Notes under the pieces: model-generated | What the model saw: the letters and a program-made list of their open reading frames with translations, nothing else | What the model was told of the DNA's origin: nothing | The model's database searches: none | In this document: piece after piece, positions 19,859-29,137 of the stretch | Position numbering within the stretch: position 1 is the stretch's first letter | Layout: each line of letters opens with the position of its first letter | Made by a program: the position numbers and the translations under genes | Source: Colwellia polaris | GTDB taxonomy: Bacteria > Pseudomonadota > Gammaproteobacteria > Enterobacterales > Alteromonadaceae | NCBI RefSeq assembly: GCF_002104515.1 | Contig: NZ_NBOE01000001.1 | Coordinates: 124,001 to 188,000, forward strand | Direction of reading: 5' to 3' | Length of the DNA: 64,000 nt

Positions 19859-21376
19859 ATGACCTTAGCCTGTGTTTTCAGTCGAGCGCGTATTGGGCTC
19901 GAATCGCCTTTAGTTACCGTAGAAGTTCACTTAGCTAACGGGTTACCGGCTTTTAATATTGTTGGTTTACCTGAAACATCAGTACGTGAAGCGAAAGATC
20001 GTGTGCGTAGCGCTATTATCAATTGTGGCTATGAATTCCCTGCAAAGCGTATAACCGTTAACTTGGCTCCCGCCGATTTGCCCAAAGAAGGCGGTCGCTT
20101 CGACCTACCTATTGCCATTGGTATTCTGGCCGCTGCTGCTCAATTGCCAGATACCGACTTAAACAAATATGAATTTGCTGGTGAACTTGCACTGTCGGGA
20201 GAGCTCAGGCCGATTATTGGTGAAATTCCGATGGCAATGGCCTGCAGAGAAAGTGGCCGAACCTTAGTTATACCCAGCGAAAATGCAGAACAAGCAAGTT
20301 GGGTTCAAGCAGTAAACATATTAAGCCTATCTCATCTAAGCCAGTTATTTCCGCACTTTTTAAAACAGCAGAGCCTGCCGCTGGTTCCGACAAAAATTTT
20401 ACAAGAGTATGAGACCAAAATCGAACATGACATTGCCGATGTTGTTGGCCAACCATTAGCCAAAAGGGCATTAGAGCTTGCTGCTAGCGGTCGGCACAAT
20501 TTACTTTTCATAGGGCCACCAGGAACCGGAAAAACCATGTTGGCGAGTCGATTACCTGGAATTTTGCCTCCCATGACTGAGCAAGAAGCTCTGTCGAGTG
20601 CGGCAATTCAATCTATTTGCCATAAAAATATTAGTCCAGAGTCATGGTTAACACGACCTTTTCGAGCGCCACATCACACCGCCTCTTCAGCTGCGCTAGT
20701 CGGCGGCGGCAGTCACCCGCAACCGGGTGAAATTTCATTGGCGCATAACGGCGTACTTTTTCTCGATGAATTACCCGAATTTGAGCGCAAAGTGCTCGAC
20801 GTGTTACGTGAACCATTAGAGTCTGGTGAGGTAACCATTTCGCGGGCGCTAGTAAAACAAACTTTTCCAGCACAATTTCAATTAGTAGCTGCTATGAACC
20901 CCAGTCCTACTGGGTTTTACAATGATAAACGTAGTACACCTGAGCAGGTATTACGTTACCTCAACCGGCTGTCAGGGCCCTTTTTAGATCGTATTGATAT
21001 TCAGATTGAAGTGACTCGTTTACCGCGTGGTATGTGGGCAAACGATAACGGTAAAGGTGAGTCGAGTAGCACGATTCAAAAAAGGGTAAGCACTTGCCAT
21101 CAAAGACAAATATCTCGTCAAGGTAAGGCGAATGCGCAGTTAACTAGCGCCGAGGTTAGAAGTTTTTGTCAATTAAACGACGAAGACAATGAGTTTTTGG
21201 AGCTTGCTATTGAAAAGCTCAATTTATCTACCAGGGCGCATCATAAAATACTTAAAATCGCTAGAACACTGGCAGATATGGAATCGTTAGAACATATTGA
21301 ACGTAAACACTTAATCGAAGCACTGTCGTATCGGGCTATGGATAGAATATTACGCCATTTGACTGAAGCAATATAA
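19859..21376 (+). CDS. comM: ComM/YifB, Mg-chelatase-like AAA+ helicase
   Basis: The 505-residue protein has an N-terminal ChlI/LonC-like domain (GLPAFNIVGLPETSVREAKDR), a central AAA+ module with Walker A (GPPGTGKTML) and Walker B (GVLFLDELPEF), and a C-terminal Mg-chelatase subdomain. ComM is a hexameric helicase that promotes branch migration during natural transformation and is present even in many non-competent species. It is transcribed away from ilvGMDA, the same arrangement as yifB and ilvL in enterobacteria. It overlaps nothing and is probably monocistronic. Confidence 0.95.
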   Translation: MTLACVFSRARIGLESPLVTVEVHLANGLPAFNIVGLPETSVREAKDRVRSAIINCGYEFPAKRITVNLAPADLPKEGGRFDLPIAIGILAAAAQLPDTDLNKYEFAGELALSGELRPIIGEIPMAMACRESGRTLVIPSENAEQASWVQAVNILSLSHLSQLFPHFLKQQSLPLVPTKILQEYETKIEHDIADVVGQPLAKRALELAASGRHNLLFIGPPGTGKTMLASRLPGILPPMTEQEALSSAAIQSICHKNISPESWLTRPFRAPHHTASSAALVGGGSHPQPGEISLAHNGVLFLDELPEFERKVLDVLREPLESGEVTISRALVKQTFPAQFQLVAAMNPSPTGFYNDKRSTPEQVLRYLNRLSGPFLDRIDIQIEVTRLPRGMWANDNGKGESSSTIQKRVSTCHQRQISRQGKANAQLTSAEVRSFCQLNDEDNEFLELAIEKLNLSTRAHHKILKIARTLADMESLEHIERKHLIEALSYRAMDRILRHLTEAI

Positions 21377-21395
21377 TCACAATACGACAGAGATT

Positions 21396-22295
21396 TTAAG
21401 CGTTTTGATCTGACTGATACGATTGAATAGCTTCAAAAAAAGCTTGAATCAATGGTTTGTCTTTATGCTGATTCAAACAGCATACCCCGAGATCAAACGG
21501 GGTAATTTCGCCTGCATCTGCTAAGTATTGAACCCTATCTTTAACTGGGCTATTTTCCACCACAACTTGCGGCACTATGCCTACTCCACACCCTAAAGCG
21601 ACCATGCTGACCAATGCTTCGTGTCCTGACACTGTTGCGTAAATATTGGCTTTTCCTTGCTGTTTTTTCCGAAACCAGTATTCAAATCGTTTTCGTGCAG
21701 GGCCGTGCTCGGGCAAAATAATCGGTATATCAGACCAAAGAAAATCTTGCTGAATTTGTTGTTGTACTTGGCAAATCATCTTAGGCGCAATAACTGCAAA
21801 AGGAATTTTTGCTAAATGCTGAAAAGTAAAAATACGTGATAGCTGTTCTGGTTTTGCCGCAATAGCAAGATCTACTGCTTGTTTTTCAACTTGCTCCAAA
21901 CCGTCAGCTGCATCACCTGTGGTTAGCATAATTTCTACCATAGGATGTTGCTGCCTAAAGCGCTCAAGTAGCGGTGGTAAATGACTATAAGCGGCAGTAA
22001 CAGAGCAATAAATATGAAGTTTGCCTTGCAGTTCGGCATGCTTTTGGTTCAGCGAAAGCTGTAACAATTGCCATTGCTCAAGTTGCTGCTCAGCAAATTG
22101 GTAGAATTGTTGGCCCGCTTCGCTTAACACCACTGTACGATTGTCGCGATGTAGCAATGCGTTACCCAATTCAATTTCAAGTCGTTGAATGACACGACTG
22201 AGCGTTGAGGGGCTAACATGATGCTGCTCTGCGGTTTTGCCAAAATGTAACGACTTGGCTAAATCGACAAACATACGCAAAGATTTTAATTCCAT
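21396..22295 (-). CDS. ilvY: IlvY, LysR-type activator of ilvC
   Basis: The 299-residue regulator has an N-terminal winged helix-turn-helix (LRMFVDLAKSLHFGKTAEQHHVSPSTLSRVIQRLE, key part FGKTAEQHHVSPSTLSRV) and a periplasmic-binding-like effector domain. IlvY binds acetolactate or acetohydroxybutyrate and activates ilvC. The divergent placement next to ilvC, with repeated TTGCAA half sites in between, identifies it as IlvY and not another LysR protein. Confidence 0.95.
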   Translation of the reverse strand: MELKSLRMFVDLAKSLHFGKTAEQHHVSPSTLSRVIQRLEIELGNALLHRDNRTVVLSEAGQQFYQFAEQQLEQWQLLQLSLNQKHAELQGKLHIYCSVTAAYSHLPPLLERFRQQHPMVEIMLTTGDAADGLEQVEKQAVDLAIAAKPEQLSRIFTFQHLAKIPFAVIAPKMICQVQQQIQQDFLWSDIPIILPEHGPARKRFEYWFRKKQQGKANIYATVSGHEALVSMVALGCGVGIVPQVVVENSPVKDRVQYLADAGEITPFDLGVCCLNQHKDKPLIQAFFEAIQSYQSDQNA

Positions 22296-22330
22296 ATTTA
22301 TTCCTTAAATCGTCATTACACCTAACTGTA

Positions 22331-22357
22331 TTGCAAAAATTGCAACACAGCAATGCA
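22331..22357. promoter_or_regulatory. Likely IlvY operator in the ilvY-ilvC divergent promoter
   Basis: TTGCAA-AAA-TTGCAA (22331-22345) is an inverted repeat matching the LysR T-N11-A box, and a third related half site, ATGCAA, follows at about 22353-22358. A TATGAT -10 box for ilvC lies at 22391-22396 with a poor -35, as expected for an activator-dependent promoter. Confidence 0.65.
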
Positions 22358-22462
22358 AATATATCATTTTAAGCAACGATAAGTTTTCGCTATGATGTGG
22401 TTAAGGTCAACAAACTGACCACCTAACTAATTTCTTGGTTGTACCAAGCACAGGAGAATACG

Positions 22463-23947
22463 ATGTCTAACTATTTCAATACATTAAGTTTACGCGAAAA
22501 ATTGGCACAACTAGGCAAGTGTCGCTTTATGAAGCGTGAAGAGTTTAGTGATGGCTGTAACTTCATTAAAGATTGGAATATTGTTATCGTAGGTTGTGGC
22601 GCACAAGGGCTTAACCAAGGTTTAAACATGCGCGATTCAGGTTTAAATATCTCTTATGCACTTCGTGATGCCGCGATTGCTGAAAAACGTCAATCTTACC
22701 AATGGGCGACTGAAAATGGTTTTACTGTTGGTAACTACCAAGAACTAATTCCACAAGCCGATTTAGTATTAAACTTAACACCTGATAAGCAGCATACGTC
22801 AGCGGTTAATGCGGTTATGCCACTAATGAAAGAAGGCTCAACGTTAGCTTACTCACATGGTTTCAACATTGTTGAAGAAGGTATGCAAATTCGCCCTGAC
22901 ATTACCGTTGTTATGGTGGCACCTAAGTGTCCAGGTACTGAAGTGCGTGAAGAATACAAACGTGGTTTTGGCGTACCAACACTTATTGCTGTTCACCCTG
23001 AGAACGATCCACAAGGTAATGGTTGGGCTATTGCTAAAGCTTATGCTTCTGCAACAGGTGGCGATCGCGCTGGTGTTTTAGCCTCTTCATTTATCGCTGA
23101 AGTTAAGTCTGACTTAATGGGTGAACAAACTATTCTTTGTGGCATGTTACAAACTGCCGCTATCTTAGGTCACAAGCAATTGTTGGCTCAAGGTGTTGAT
23201 GCAGGTTACGCACGTAAATTATTACAATACGGTATCGAAGGTGTTACAGAAGGTTTAAAATACGGTGGCATTACTAACATGATGGACCGTTTATCAAACC
23301 CAGCTAAAATTAAAGCATTTGATATGTCTTTAGAATTAAAAGAAATTTTACGTCCTTTATTTCAAAAACATATGGATGACATCATCGAAGGTCGTTTCTC
23401 TGCCGGTATGATGGCTGATTGGGATAATGGCGATGCTAACTTATTAAAATGGCGTGAAGAAACTGCTGAAACGTCTTTTGAAAAAGCACCAACCTGTGAC
23501 ACTGAAATTTCAGAGCAAGAATATTATGATAAAGGTATTTTCGTTGTTGCTATGGTTAAAGCCGGTGTTGAACTAGCGTTTGATGCTATGGTTGACTCAG
23601 GCATTATTAATGCTTCGGCTTACTATGAGTCACTACATGAAACACCACTAATTGCTAATACTATTGCACGTAATATGCTTTATGAAATGAACGTAGTTAT
23701 TTCAGATACGGCAGAATACGGCAACTACTTATTCTCACATGCGGCAGTACCTTTATTAGAAGAGTTCGCTAGCAAATTAACACTAGAAGAATTAGGCGAA
23801 GGCTTAAAGTCGACTTCAAACGGTGTTGATAACGCACGTTTAATCGAAGTAAACGAAGCCATTCGCAGCCATGGCGTTGAGTCAATTGGTAAAGAATTAC
23901 GTGGCTACATGACCGACATGAAGCGCATTGTAGAAGCAAACGCTTAA
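22463..23947 (+). CDS. ilvC: IlvC, ketol-acid reductoisomerase (class II)
   Basis: IlvC converts acetolactate to dihydroxyisovalerate (and the isoleucine equivalent) using NADPH and magnesium. The 494-residue length marks the long class II enzyme with a duplicated knotted domain. The Rossmann motif is [20 protein letters not shown], and [20 protein letters not shown] is strongly conserved. The ATG at 22463 is chosen because AGGAGA lies 6 bases upstream and [19 protein letters not shown] aligns with E. coli; a TTG at 22439 extends the frame but is unlikely. Activation by IlvY is expected. Confidence 0.97.
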   Translation: MSNYFNTLSLREKLAQLGKCRFMKREEFSDGCNFIKDWNIVIVGCGAQGLNQGLNMRDSGLNISYALRDAAIAEKRQSYQWATENGFTVGNYQELIPQADLVLNLTPDKQHTSAVNAVMPLMKEGSTLAYSHGFNIVEEGMQIRPDITVVMVAPKCPGTEVREEYKRGFGVPTLIAVHPENDPQGNGWAIAKAYASATGGDRAGVLASSFIAEVKSDLMGEQTILCGMLQTAAILGHKQLLAQGVDAGYARKLLQYGIEGVTEGLKYGGITNMMDRLSNPAKIKAFDMSLELKEILRPLFQKHMDDIIEGRFSAGMMADWDNGDANLLKWREETAETSFEKAPTCDTEISEQEYYDKGIFVVAMVKAGVELAFDAMVDSGIINASAYYESLHETPLIANTIARNMLYEMNVVISDTAEYGNYLFSHAAVPLLEEFASKLTLEELGEGLKSTSNGVDNARLIEVNEAIRSHGVESIGKELRGYMTDMKRIVEANA

Positions 23948-23970
23948 TAACTAAAACGACACAGATTATT

Positions 23971-24011
23971 AAAAAGCGGTGTTAGCGCATTGAGCTAGTA
24001 CCGCTTTTTTT
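23971..24011 (+). terminator. Terminator after ilvC
   Basis: AAAAAGCGGT (23971-23980) pairs with ACCGCTTTTT (24000-24009) around a 19-base loop and runs into further T residues. It lies 24 bases after the ilvC stop. Confidence 0.85.
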
Positions 24012-24061
24012 ATGTCACACATTTATCTCGAATAAACAGATTAAGTAAAAAAGGAAAACTC

Positions 24062-24379
24062 ATGACAGAATTTAATAACGTCACTATCTCAACCGTAGCA
24101 AGTGTTTATTTTGATGGCCAAGTTACCAGCAGAAAAGTTACCTTTGCGGATGGTTCATTCAAAACCTTAGGTATTATGATGCCGGGTGAATACACCTTTA
24201 AAACGGCTGAAAAAGAGTTGATGGAATTTCAACAAGGTGTTGTTAGCGTGTTATTACCTGGTAGTGATACTTGGCAGACCATAACAGCTAACCAATCTTT
24301 TTATGTGCCAGCGAACGCCTCTTTTGATATTAAAGTAAGTGAATTAGCTGACTACTGTTGTACTTATATTACTGAATAA
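24062..24379 (+). CDS. ppnP: PpnP, pyrimidine/purine nucleoside phosphorylase
   Basis: This 105-residue cupin-fold protein belongs to the YaiE/DUF1255 family, shown to phosphorolyse several nucleosides. The sequence TRKVTFADGSFKTLGIMMPGEYTF-type core (here SRKVTFADGSFKTLGIMMPG), FQQGVVSVLLPGSDTW and FYVPANASFDIKV match the family along its full length. AAAGGAAAA lies before the ATG. It is probably transcribed on its own, since the ilvC terminator precedes it. Confidence 0.93.
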   Translation: MTEFNNVTISTVASVYFDGQVTSRKVTFADGSFKTLGIMMPGEYTFKTAEKELMEFQQGVVSVLLPGSDTWQTITANQSFYVPANASFDIKVSELADYCCTYITE

Positions 24380-24885
24380 TTTGTTGAGTTATAACTTTTA
24401 TTTGACGTTCATCCATTGAATAATAAACTCTTGTGCAAATAAAGCGCTTTTTAGTGATGTTTGCACAATACTCTAACTTCCAATAGAGCAAAAATTACAC
24501 CTAAATAAAAATTAGTTCTTATCTTTAGAGTTTGAATCTACATTATTAGCTATATGCTAATTGAACTAAACCAGTAAACTTACTCGGTTATAGCTTTAAT
24601 ATTTGTTGCACCTGTCATTCTTTTCTCTCCTAATGGCCTAGTAGAAACATGATGTAATGCTATGCCTGATATTGCTTTATTCATTGTTAAATCCTCCAAA
24701 TACCAAGTTCTACCATAATATAAAAAACAATTTTAACTGTTTATAGGCAATTTATAGATGCTCAGTTATAAAGGTGCATTAATGAAAATTACTATTAGGA
24801 TTGATGCAATTGTACAAATAAATAAAATTCCCCTTTCATTCAAATGCTATAATGCGCAATTTTTACATCAAACTTAAGGTACTAA
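24380..24885. other. 506-base gap with one candidate small gene
   Basis: Apart from the 34-codon frame at 24580-24684 on the minus strand, the region is AT-rich and without a recognised gene. A short inverted repeat TTAGC-TATAT-GCTAA (24546-24560) lies just past the end of that frame. The bax-like gene promoter should be near 24780-24870. Confidence 0.5.
24580..24684 (-). CDS. Candidate small protein of 34 residues
   Basis: The frame begins MNKAISGIALHHV and ends GATNIKAITE. A strong Shine-Dalgarno (TTGGAGGATTT) lies 7 bases before the ATG, the best ribosome binding site in this stretch of intergenic DNA. The product is hydrophilic, has no membrane segment and no cysteine. I do not recognise a family. 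A truncated gene remnant is the alternative explanation. Nothing in the neighbourhood suggests a function. Confidence 0.35.
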   Translation of the reverse strand: MNKAISGIALHHVSTRPLGEKRMTGATNIKAITE

Positions 24886-25716
24886 ATGAAACGTAAGATG
24901 AAATTTAAAACGCCGGCGATTTTTTTCAGTGTACTTTATATCTTTTCGCTAATTACAGGTGTTGTTAACGGAAATAATTCCACGCTTTTACTTTCTAACG
25001 TTTATGCTCAAACTAATATCGGCATAAAAAAATTACCTGACTTCTCAAAAATATCTAACGTAAACGAAAAAAAAGAAGCGTTCTTCTCGACTTTATATCC
25101 CATTATTCAAGCAGAAAATAATCACGTATTACAATTAAGAAAGCTCATTGTAATGCTTAAAGACATCCCAGTTAAAAAGTTAAGTGCAAAACAGCAGGCT
25201 TGGCTATTGAGTGTGTCGAAAAAATATAAATTGGAAAATCAGTATATTAATAACAATATTTTTGAAGAGTTGCTTAAAAGGGTCGATTACGTGCCTCCAT
25301 CGTTAGCTCTGACTCAAGCCGCTATTGAATCTGGCTGGGGATCATCTAGATTTGCAAGACAAGGTAATAATTTATTTGGCCAATGGTGCTTTTCATCAGG
25401 GTGCGGCATGGTGCCATCGTTAAGAGAATCAGGAAAAGGTCACGAAGTTGCTAAGTTTGATACGGTCAATTTGGCGGTTCGTAGTTATATATTAAATCTA
25501 AATAGTCATGAATCGTATACAGAATTAAGAGAAAACAGAGCAGACTTACGCGATAAAGAGCTATCGTTTACAGGTATTGCTTTAGCAAAGGCGCTGGCAG
25601 ACTATTCAGAAGAAGGTAGCCTATATGTAGTAAAATTAACTGATTTTATTCATCAAAACAAGCTACAACGATTTACAATCGCTTTTGAAAATACTGTTGC
25701 TCTTAGCAATGAGTAG
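24886..25716 (+). CDS. Bax-like glucosaminidase-domain protein
   Basis: The 276-residue protein has an N-terminal hydrophobic signal/anchor segment (residues about 11-40) ending near VYAQT, then a helical region and a mannosyl-glycoprotein endo-beta-N-acetylglucosaminidase-like domain (about 130-260). The catalytic glutamate is in ALTQAAIESGWGSSRFA, followed by the family motif GNNLFGQWCF. It resembles E. coli Bax and probably trims peptidoglycan in the periplasm. Two cysteines (WCFSSGCG) could form a disulfide. It is a single gene. Confidence 0.88.
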   Translation: MKRKMKFKTPAIFFSVLYIFSLITGVVNGNNSTLLLSNVYAQTNIGIKKLPDFSKISNVNEKKEAFFSTLYPIIQAENNHVLQLRKLIVMLKDIPVKKLSAKQQAWLLSVSKKYKLENQYINNNIFEELLKRVDYVPPSLALTQAAIESGWGSSRFARQGNNLFGQWCFSSGCGMVPSLRESGKGHEVAKFDTVNLAVRSYILNLNSHESYTELRENRADLRDKELSFTGIALAKALADYSEEGSLYVVKLTDFIHQNKLQRFTIAFENTVALSNE

Positions 25717-25759
25717 TCTGGATTTTTAGCTCGTACTAAAAGCAAGCGAGTATACTTTC

Positions 25760-25778
25760 TCTAAGAGTTACTCTTAGA
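25760..25778. repeat. Short inverted repeat after the glucosaminidase gene
   Basis: TCTAAGAG-TTA-CTCTTAGA is a perfect 8-base hairpin 44 bases after the stop codon. It has no T run, so termination is uncertain. Confidence 0.4.
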
Positions 25779-25884
25779 TATGTCATCGTATCTAAAAGTT
25801 AGAAGCGTTATTTACTGATTTTGGTTGTAAAATGATATTAGTCTCGTTAAAACCAAAATATAAGTTTATGTCTAGGAGTTACAA

Positions 25885-26076
25885 ATGAGTAAATTACACC
25901 GGTATTTTATTTTAATATTGTCAATTTTGTGTCTGATTATTGTACTTCAGAATATGGCAACAGTTAGCATATCATTCCTGTTTTGGGAGTTTGCAATACC
26001 GCGAGCTATTCTTATTGGTTTGATGTTAATTATTGGCTTGATCATAGGTCTAATTATAAAAAGTAAGCGTAAGTAG
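25885..26076 (+). CDS. LapA/DUF1049-like small membrane protein
   Basis: The 63-residue product has two hydrophobic helices (about residues 7-24 and 38-58) separated by the typical LQNMATVSISFLFWEF turn, and a basic tail KSKRK. This is the layout of the lipopolysaccharide assembly protein A domain family. AGGAGTT lies just before the ATG. In E. coli LapA pairs with LapB; no lapB is seen here, so the role is only inferred from family membership. Confidence 0.8.
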   Translation: MSKLHRYFILILSILCLIIVLQNMATVSISFLFWEFAIPRAILIGLMLIIGLIIGLIIKSKRK

Positions 26077-26121
26077 TTTTTAACAGGTCATTGAAAGGTT
26101 TTTAAAAGGTAAGTAGTCGTA

Positions 26122-26628
26122 ATGAAAAAAATAGCCGTATTGATTTTTGTTTGTATCGTGTTTAGCCAACAAGTTTTTGCTTTAGGGTTAACGATGTCTG
26201 AGCGCCAAATAAATAGTATTTTAAGCTTAAGGTTTCCAATGGTAGAAAATTATATGGAATACCGACTAGAGGCTTCAGCACCTTATTTAGCATTATATTC
26301 TTCAAGTCAATCAGTAGCCATTAGCGCCCGTATTAATGTAACCAATAATGGCAACAAACTTGTTGCGGATGCTACATTTAAAGGCCAAATATTTTTTGAC
26401 AAAGCGAGCAACGCTTTGAAAGTCAGTAATCCATTAATAACCAAATTTGATGTTATTGATAACACCTTCCCAAAGTCTGAGGCTTCTATTAACTCAATTA
26501 AAAATACTATCGGGCAACATTTGCCCATTTCAGTATTGATTGATTTTGATCGTATTAGTAATGATTTATTTAAATTTACACCTTCTAGTTTAGTCATTGT
26601 AGAAGAGGGTTTAAGGGTAGAGTTTTAG
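26122..26628 (+). CDS. DUF1439 family exported protein (YceB-like)
   Basis: This 168-residue protein begins with a signal peptide (MKKIAVLIFVCIVFSQQVFA) cleaved near residue 20. It lacks a lipobox cysteine, unlike E. coli YceB. The remainder (MSERQINSILSLRFP ... ISARINVTNNGNKLVADATF in parts) matches the DUF1439 beta-rich fold, thought to bind lipids or hydrophobic ligands in the periplasm; this is family-level inference. It follows the LapA-like gene by 45 bases and may share its transcript. Confidence 0.8.
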   Translation: MKKIAVLIFVCIVFSQQVFALGLTMSERQINSILSLRFPMVENYMEYRLEASAPYLALYSSSQSVAISARINVTNNGNKLVADATFKGQIFFDKASNALKVSNPLITKFDVIDNTFPKSEASINSIKNTIGQHLPISVLIDFDRISNDLFKFTPSSLVIVEEGLRVEF

Positions 26629-26688
26629 TTCGATTAAATCTATGCAGAAGTTTACTCACGATATATAAAGCACCAATTAACTTATTGA

Positions 26689-27789
26689 TTATTTTAACAT
26701 TACCATGTCATCGCGGTGTATAACGACTTTGCTTGGACAATAACCGAGTAAAGTGTTTATTTCATCACTTTTACAACCTTTAATGCGCTTGAGATCATGG
26801 GTATTGTATTGGCTTATACCTTTTGCGATATGTTGGCCATTTTTGGCGTCATAAATATCTATACAATCGCCAACTTTAAAGTTTCCTGTCACATCAGCAA
26901 CACCTGAAGGAAGTAAAGATGCGCCTTTATTGTTCAAAGCACTAACTGCGCCAACATCTATTAAGACCGTACCACTACTTTTTAACGTGTGCTTTAACCA
27001 ATGTTTACGTGCCCGTGTAGCACTTTCTTTAGCAACAAAGTGAGTGCCTGGATTTTCAAAACGTAATATTTGCTCGAATATTTCTCCACGACTACCATTA
27101 AAAATGTAGGTTTCAATTCCGTTTTCTACCGCTTTTTCTGCTGCTTGAATTTTCGTTTTCATGCCGCCGGTAGCAATACTATTATTGGTAGCGCCTGCCA
27201 TGGCATAAATAGCGTCATCGATTTTGTTGATAACAGGAATTAATTTAGCTTGTGGGTTTATACGTGGATCTTCTTCGAATACGCCGTCAACATCGCTTAA
27301 AATAAATAAACTATCTGCTTCGCTAACGACAGCGACTAATGCTGCTAAATTATCATTGTCACCAACTTTTAACTCTTCTGTAGCCACCGTATCATTCTCG
27401 TTAACAATAGGTATAACGCCATTTTCGAGTAAAATTCGTAAGGTGTTTTTAATGCTAATGTAGCGTTGACGATCTTTTAAGTCGCCATGCGTTATTAATA
27501 ATTGGCTACAAGGAACATCAAAAAAGCGTTGCCAGTTAGCCATCATCTTCATTTGACCAACCGACGCCATCGCTTGCTTTGTAGGTATTGAAGGATTGGA
27601 TGAACCGTGCGCAATTAATCCTCTGCCAGCGGCTACACTACCCGATGAAACCAGAATAACTTCTTTACCTGCTTGCTGACATTGAGTAATAAAACGCGCA
27701 ATAGCGAGTATATACTTACCGCTACAACCCTGAGCGTCAGGTGAAACTAATGCACTACCAACTTTTATTACAACCCGATTAAAATTCAT
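26689..27789 (-). CDS. proB: ProB, glutamate 5-kinase
   Basis: ProB phosphorylates glutamate in the first step of proline synthesis. The amino acid kinase domain is clear (VIKVGSALVS, SSGSVAAGRG, VPIVNENDTVAT-type IPIVNENDTVATEE, FILSDVDGVF) and a C-terminal PUA domain follows (SGTVLIDVGAVSALNNKG, then GISQYNTHDLKRIKG). The ATG at 27789 gives 366 residues, matching the family; the frame is open 20 codons further upstream but that extension is unlike any ProB. proA, the usual neighbour, is not adjacent on either side. Confidence 0.95.
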   Translation of the reverse strand: MNFNRVVIKVGSALVSPDAQGCSGKYILAIARFITQCQQAGKEVILVSSGSVAAGRGLIAHGSSNPSIPTKQAMASVGQMKMMANWQRFFDVPCSQLLITHGDLKDRQRYISIKNTLRILLENGVIPIVNENDTVATEELKVGDNDNLAALVAVVSEADSLFILSDVDGVFEEDPRINPQAKLIPVINKIDDAIYAMAGATNNSIATGGMKTKIQAAEKAVENGIETYIFNGSRGEIFEQILRFENPGTHFVAKESATRARKHWLKHTLKSSGTVLIDVGAVSALNNKGASLLPSGVADVTGNFKVGDCIDIYDAKNGQHIAKGISQYNTHDLKRIKGCKSDEINTLLGYCPSKVVIHRDDMVMLK

Positions 27790-28231
27790 TACAATCCCTC
27801 TTTTTCTATTGGTTAAGATTGCCTTGAAACATGGTAGTTTTGCAACCAACTTTTGCCGCTGTATTAGACTTGTTTACTCTTTTTTAATGGTTTATGGAAT
27901 TAGTGCACTAAAGTTAATGTTTTACTAAGTTAATATGGTGTTTTATTCGCAGAATGTCGATGGCAATAAATATATGGTGCGTTTTTACCCATGTTACTTT
28001 TTCCTCGCAATAACATAGAAACTTGAATTCTAGCTTTATTACGTTAAATAAAACCTGCTATAAAGCCTGTTTTTGTGACGTTGATACTAGTTTATAGATA
28101 CACTTCAAATAACTACGATGTATATTCTCTATTAACAAGCTATTATTTTTTTAACGATTTTTACTGAAAATATGTGCGAAACCCATTAATATCATAGCTA
28201 GTTCTTAGACTTTAATTTTTCGGTTGTTTAT
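27790..28231. other. 442-base divergent intergenic region
   Basis: It lies between divergent proB and the acyltransferase gene and is AT-rich. I see no gene longer than about 15 codons with a ribosome binding site and no clear operator. Promoters for both genes should be here. Confidence 0.5.
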
Positions 28232-29137
28232 ATGCTACATTTTTTACCTGGCCCTATTATTGCGTGCTTCTCTGTGCTTTTGTATCTTGCTAACACCTTA
28301 TTGTGGCTACTACCTATTCTAATCTTTTCGTTGTTAAAAGCTTTAGGGCCTATTCCATTGTGGCAAAAATTCTTTAGTTATTTACTGGATCAAATGGCCA
28401 GTAATTGGGTACTTTTTAATACTTTTATCCAAAAGCTATTCACTAAAACAAAAATTAACGTTTCTGGCTTAGAACAGCTAAAAATGAAAGACTGGTATTT
28501 AGTGATTAGTAATCATCAAAGTTGGACCGATATTTTAGTTCTTCAGCGTGTTTTTCATGGCAAAATTCCATTCTTAAAGTTTTTTCTAAAAAGAGAATTA
28601 ATTTATGTTCCGTTTCTGGGACTAGCATGGTGGGCACTCGACTTTCCTTTTATGAAACGTTATAGCCAACACTTTTTAAGGAAAAATCCACACTTAAAAG
28701 GTAAAGATATTGAAACAACCAAAAAAGCCTGCGAAAAGTTTAAACACAAGCCAGTAAGTGTAATGAACTTTATTGAAGGAACTCGCTTTACCGCTGAAAA
28801 ACATCAGAAGCAAAACTCGCCTTTTCAACGGTTATTAAAACCTAAAGCGGGTGGTATTGGCTTTGTATTACAAGCAATGAAAGGCAATTTGAGTAAAGTT
28901 GTTAATGTAACCATTTATTATCCCGATGGTGAGCCAAACTTTATAGACTTTCTATCAGGCAAGATAAAGCAAGTAGATATTGCTATTGAAACGCAAGATA
29001 TTGGCGATTCTTTAAAGGGTGATTATGTTAATGATCGTGCTTATAAAATACAGTTTCAAAAGTGGGTTAATCAGCTTTGGTTAGATAAAGATAAAAAAAT
29101 GCTTCAGCTTGAAGAACAAGCAAACAAGGATAATTAA
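28232..29137 (+). CDS. PlsC-type acyltransferase (YihG-like)
   Basis: The 301-residue membrane protein has two N-terminal hydrophobic segments (residues about 5-50) and a lysophospholipid acyltransferase domain with the catalytic motif NHQSWTD (NHxxxxD) and the FIEGTRFT motif. Family members transfer acyl chains to lysophosphatidate or related lipids at the inner membrane. Length and motif spacing resemble E. coli YihG more than PlsC. The start has no clear Shine-Dalgarno. Its stop overlaps the start of the MscS-family gene by one base, so the two are coupled. Confidence 0.88.
   Translation: MLHFLPGPIIACFSVLLYLANTLLWLLPILIFSLLKALGPIPLWQKFFSYLLDQMASNWVLFNTFIQKLFTKTKINVSGLEQLKMKDWYLVISNHQSWTDILVLQRVFHGKIPFLKFFLKRELIYVPFLGLAWWALDFPFMKRYSQHFLRKNPHLKGKDIETTKKACEKFKHKPVSVMNFIEGTRFTAEKHQKQNSPFQRLLKPKAGGIGFVLQAMKGNLSKVVNVTIYYPDGEPNFIDFLSGKIKQVDIAIETQDIGDSLKGDYVNDRAYKIQFQKWVNQLWLDKDKKMLQLEEQANKDN

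Noticed and set aside
24546-24560. TTAGC-TATAT-GCTAA repeat as terminator of the 34-codon frame
   Set aside because: The stem is only five bases, AT-rich and without a T run.
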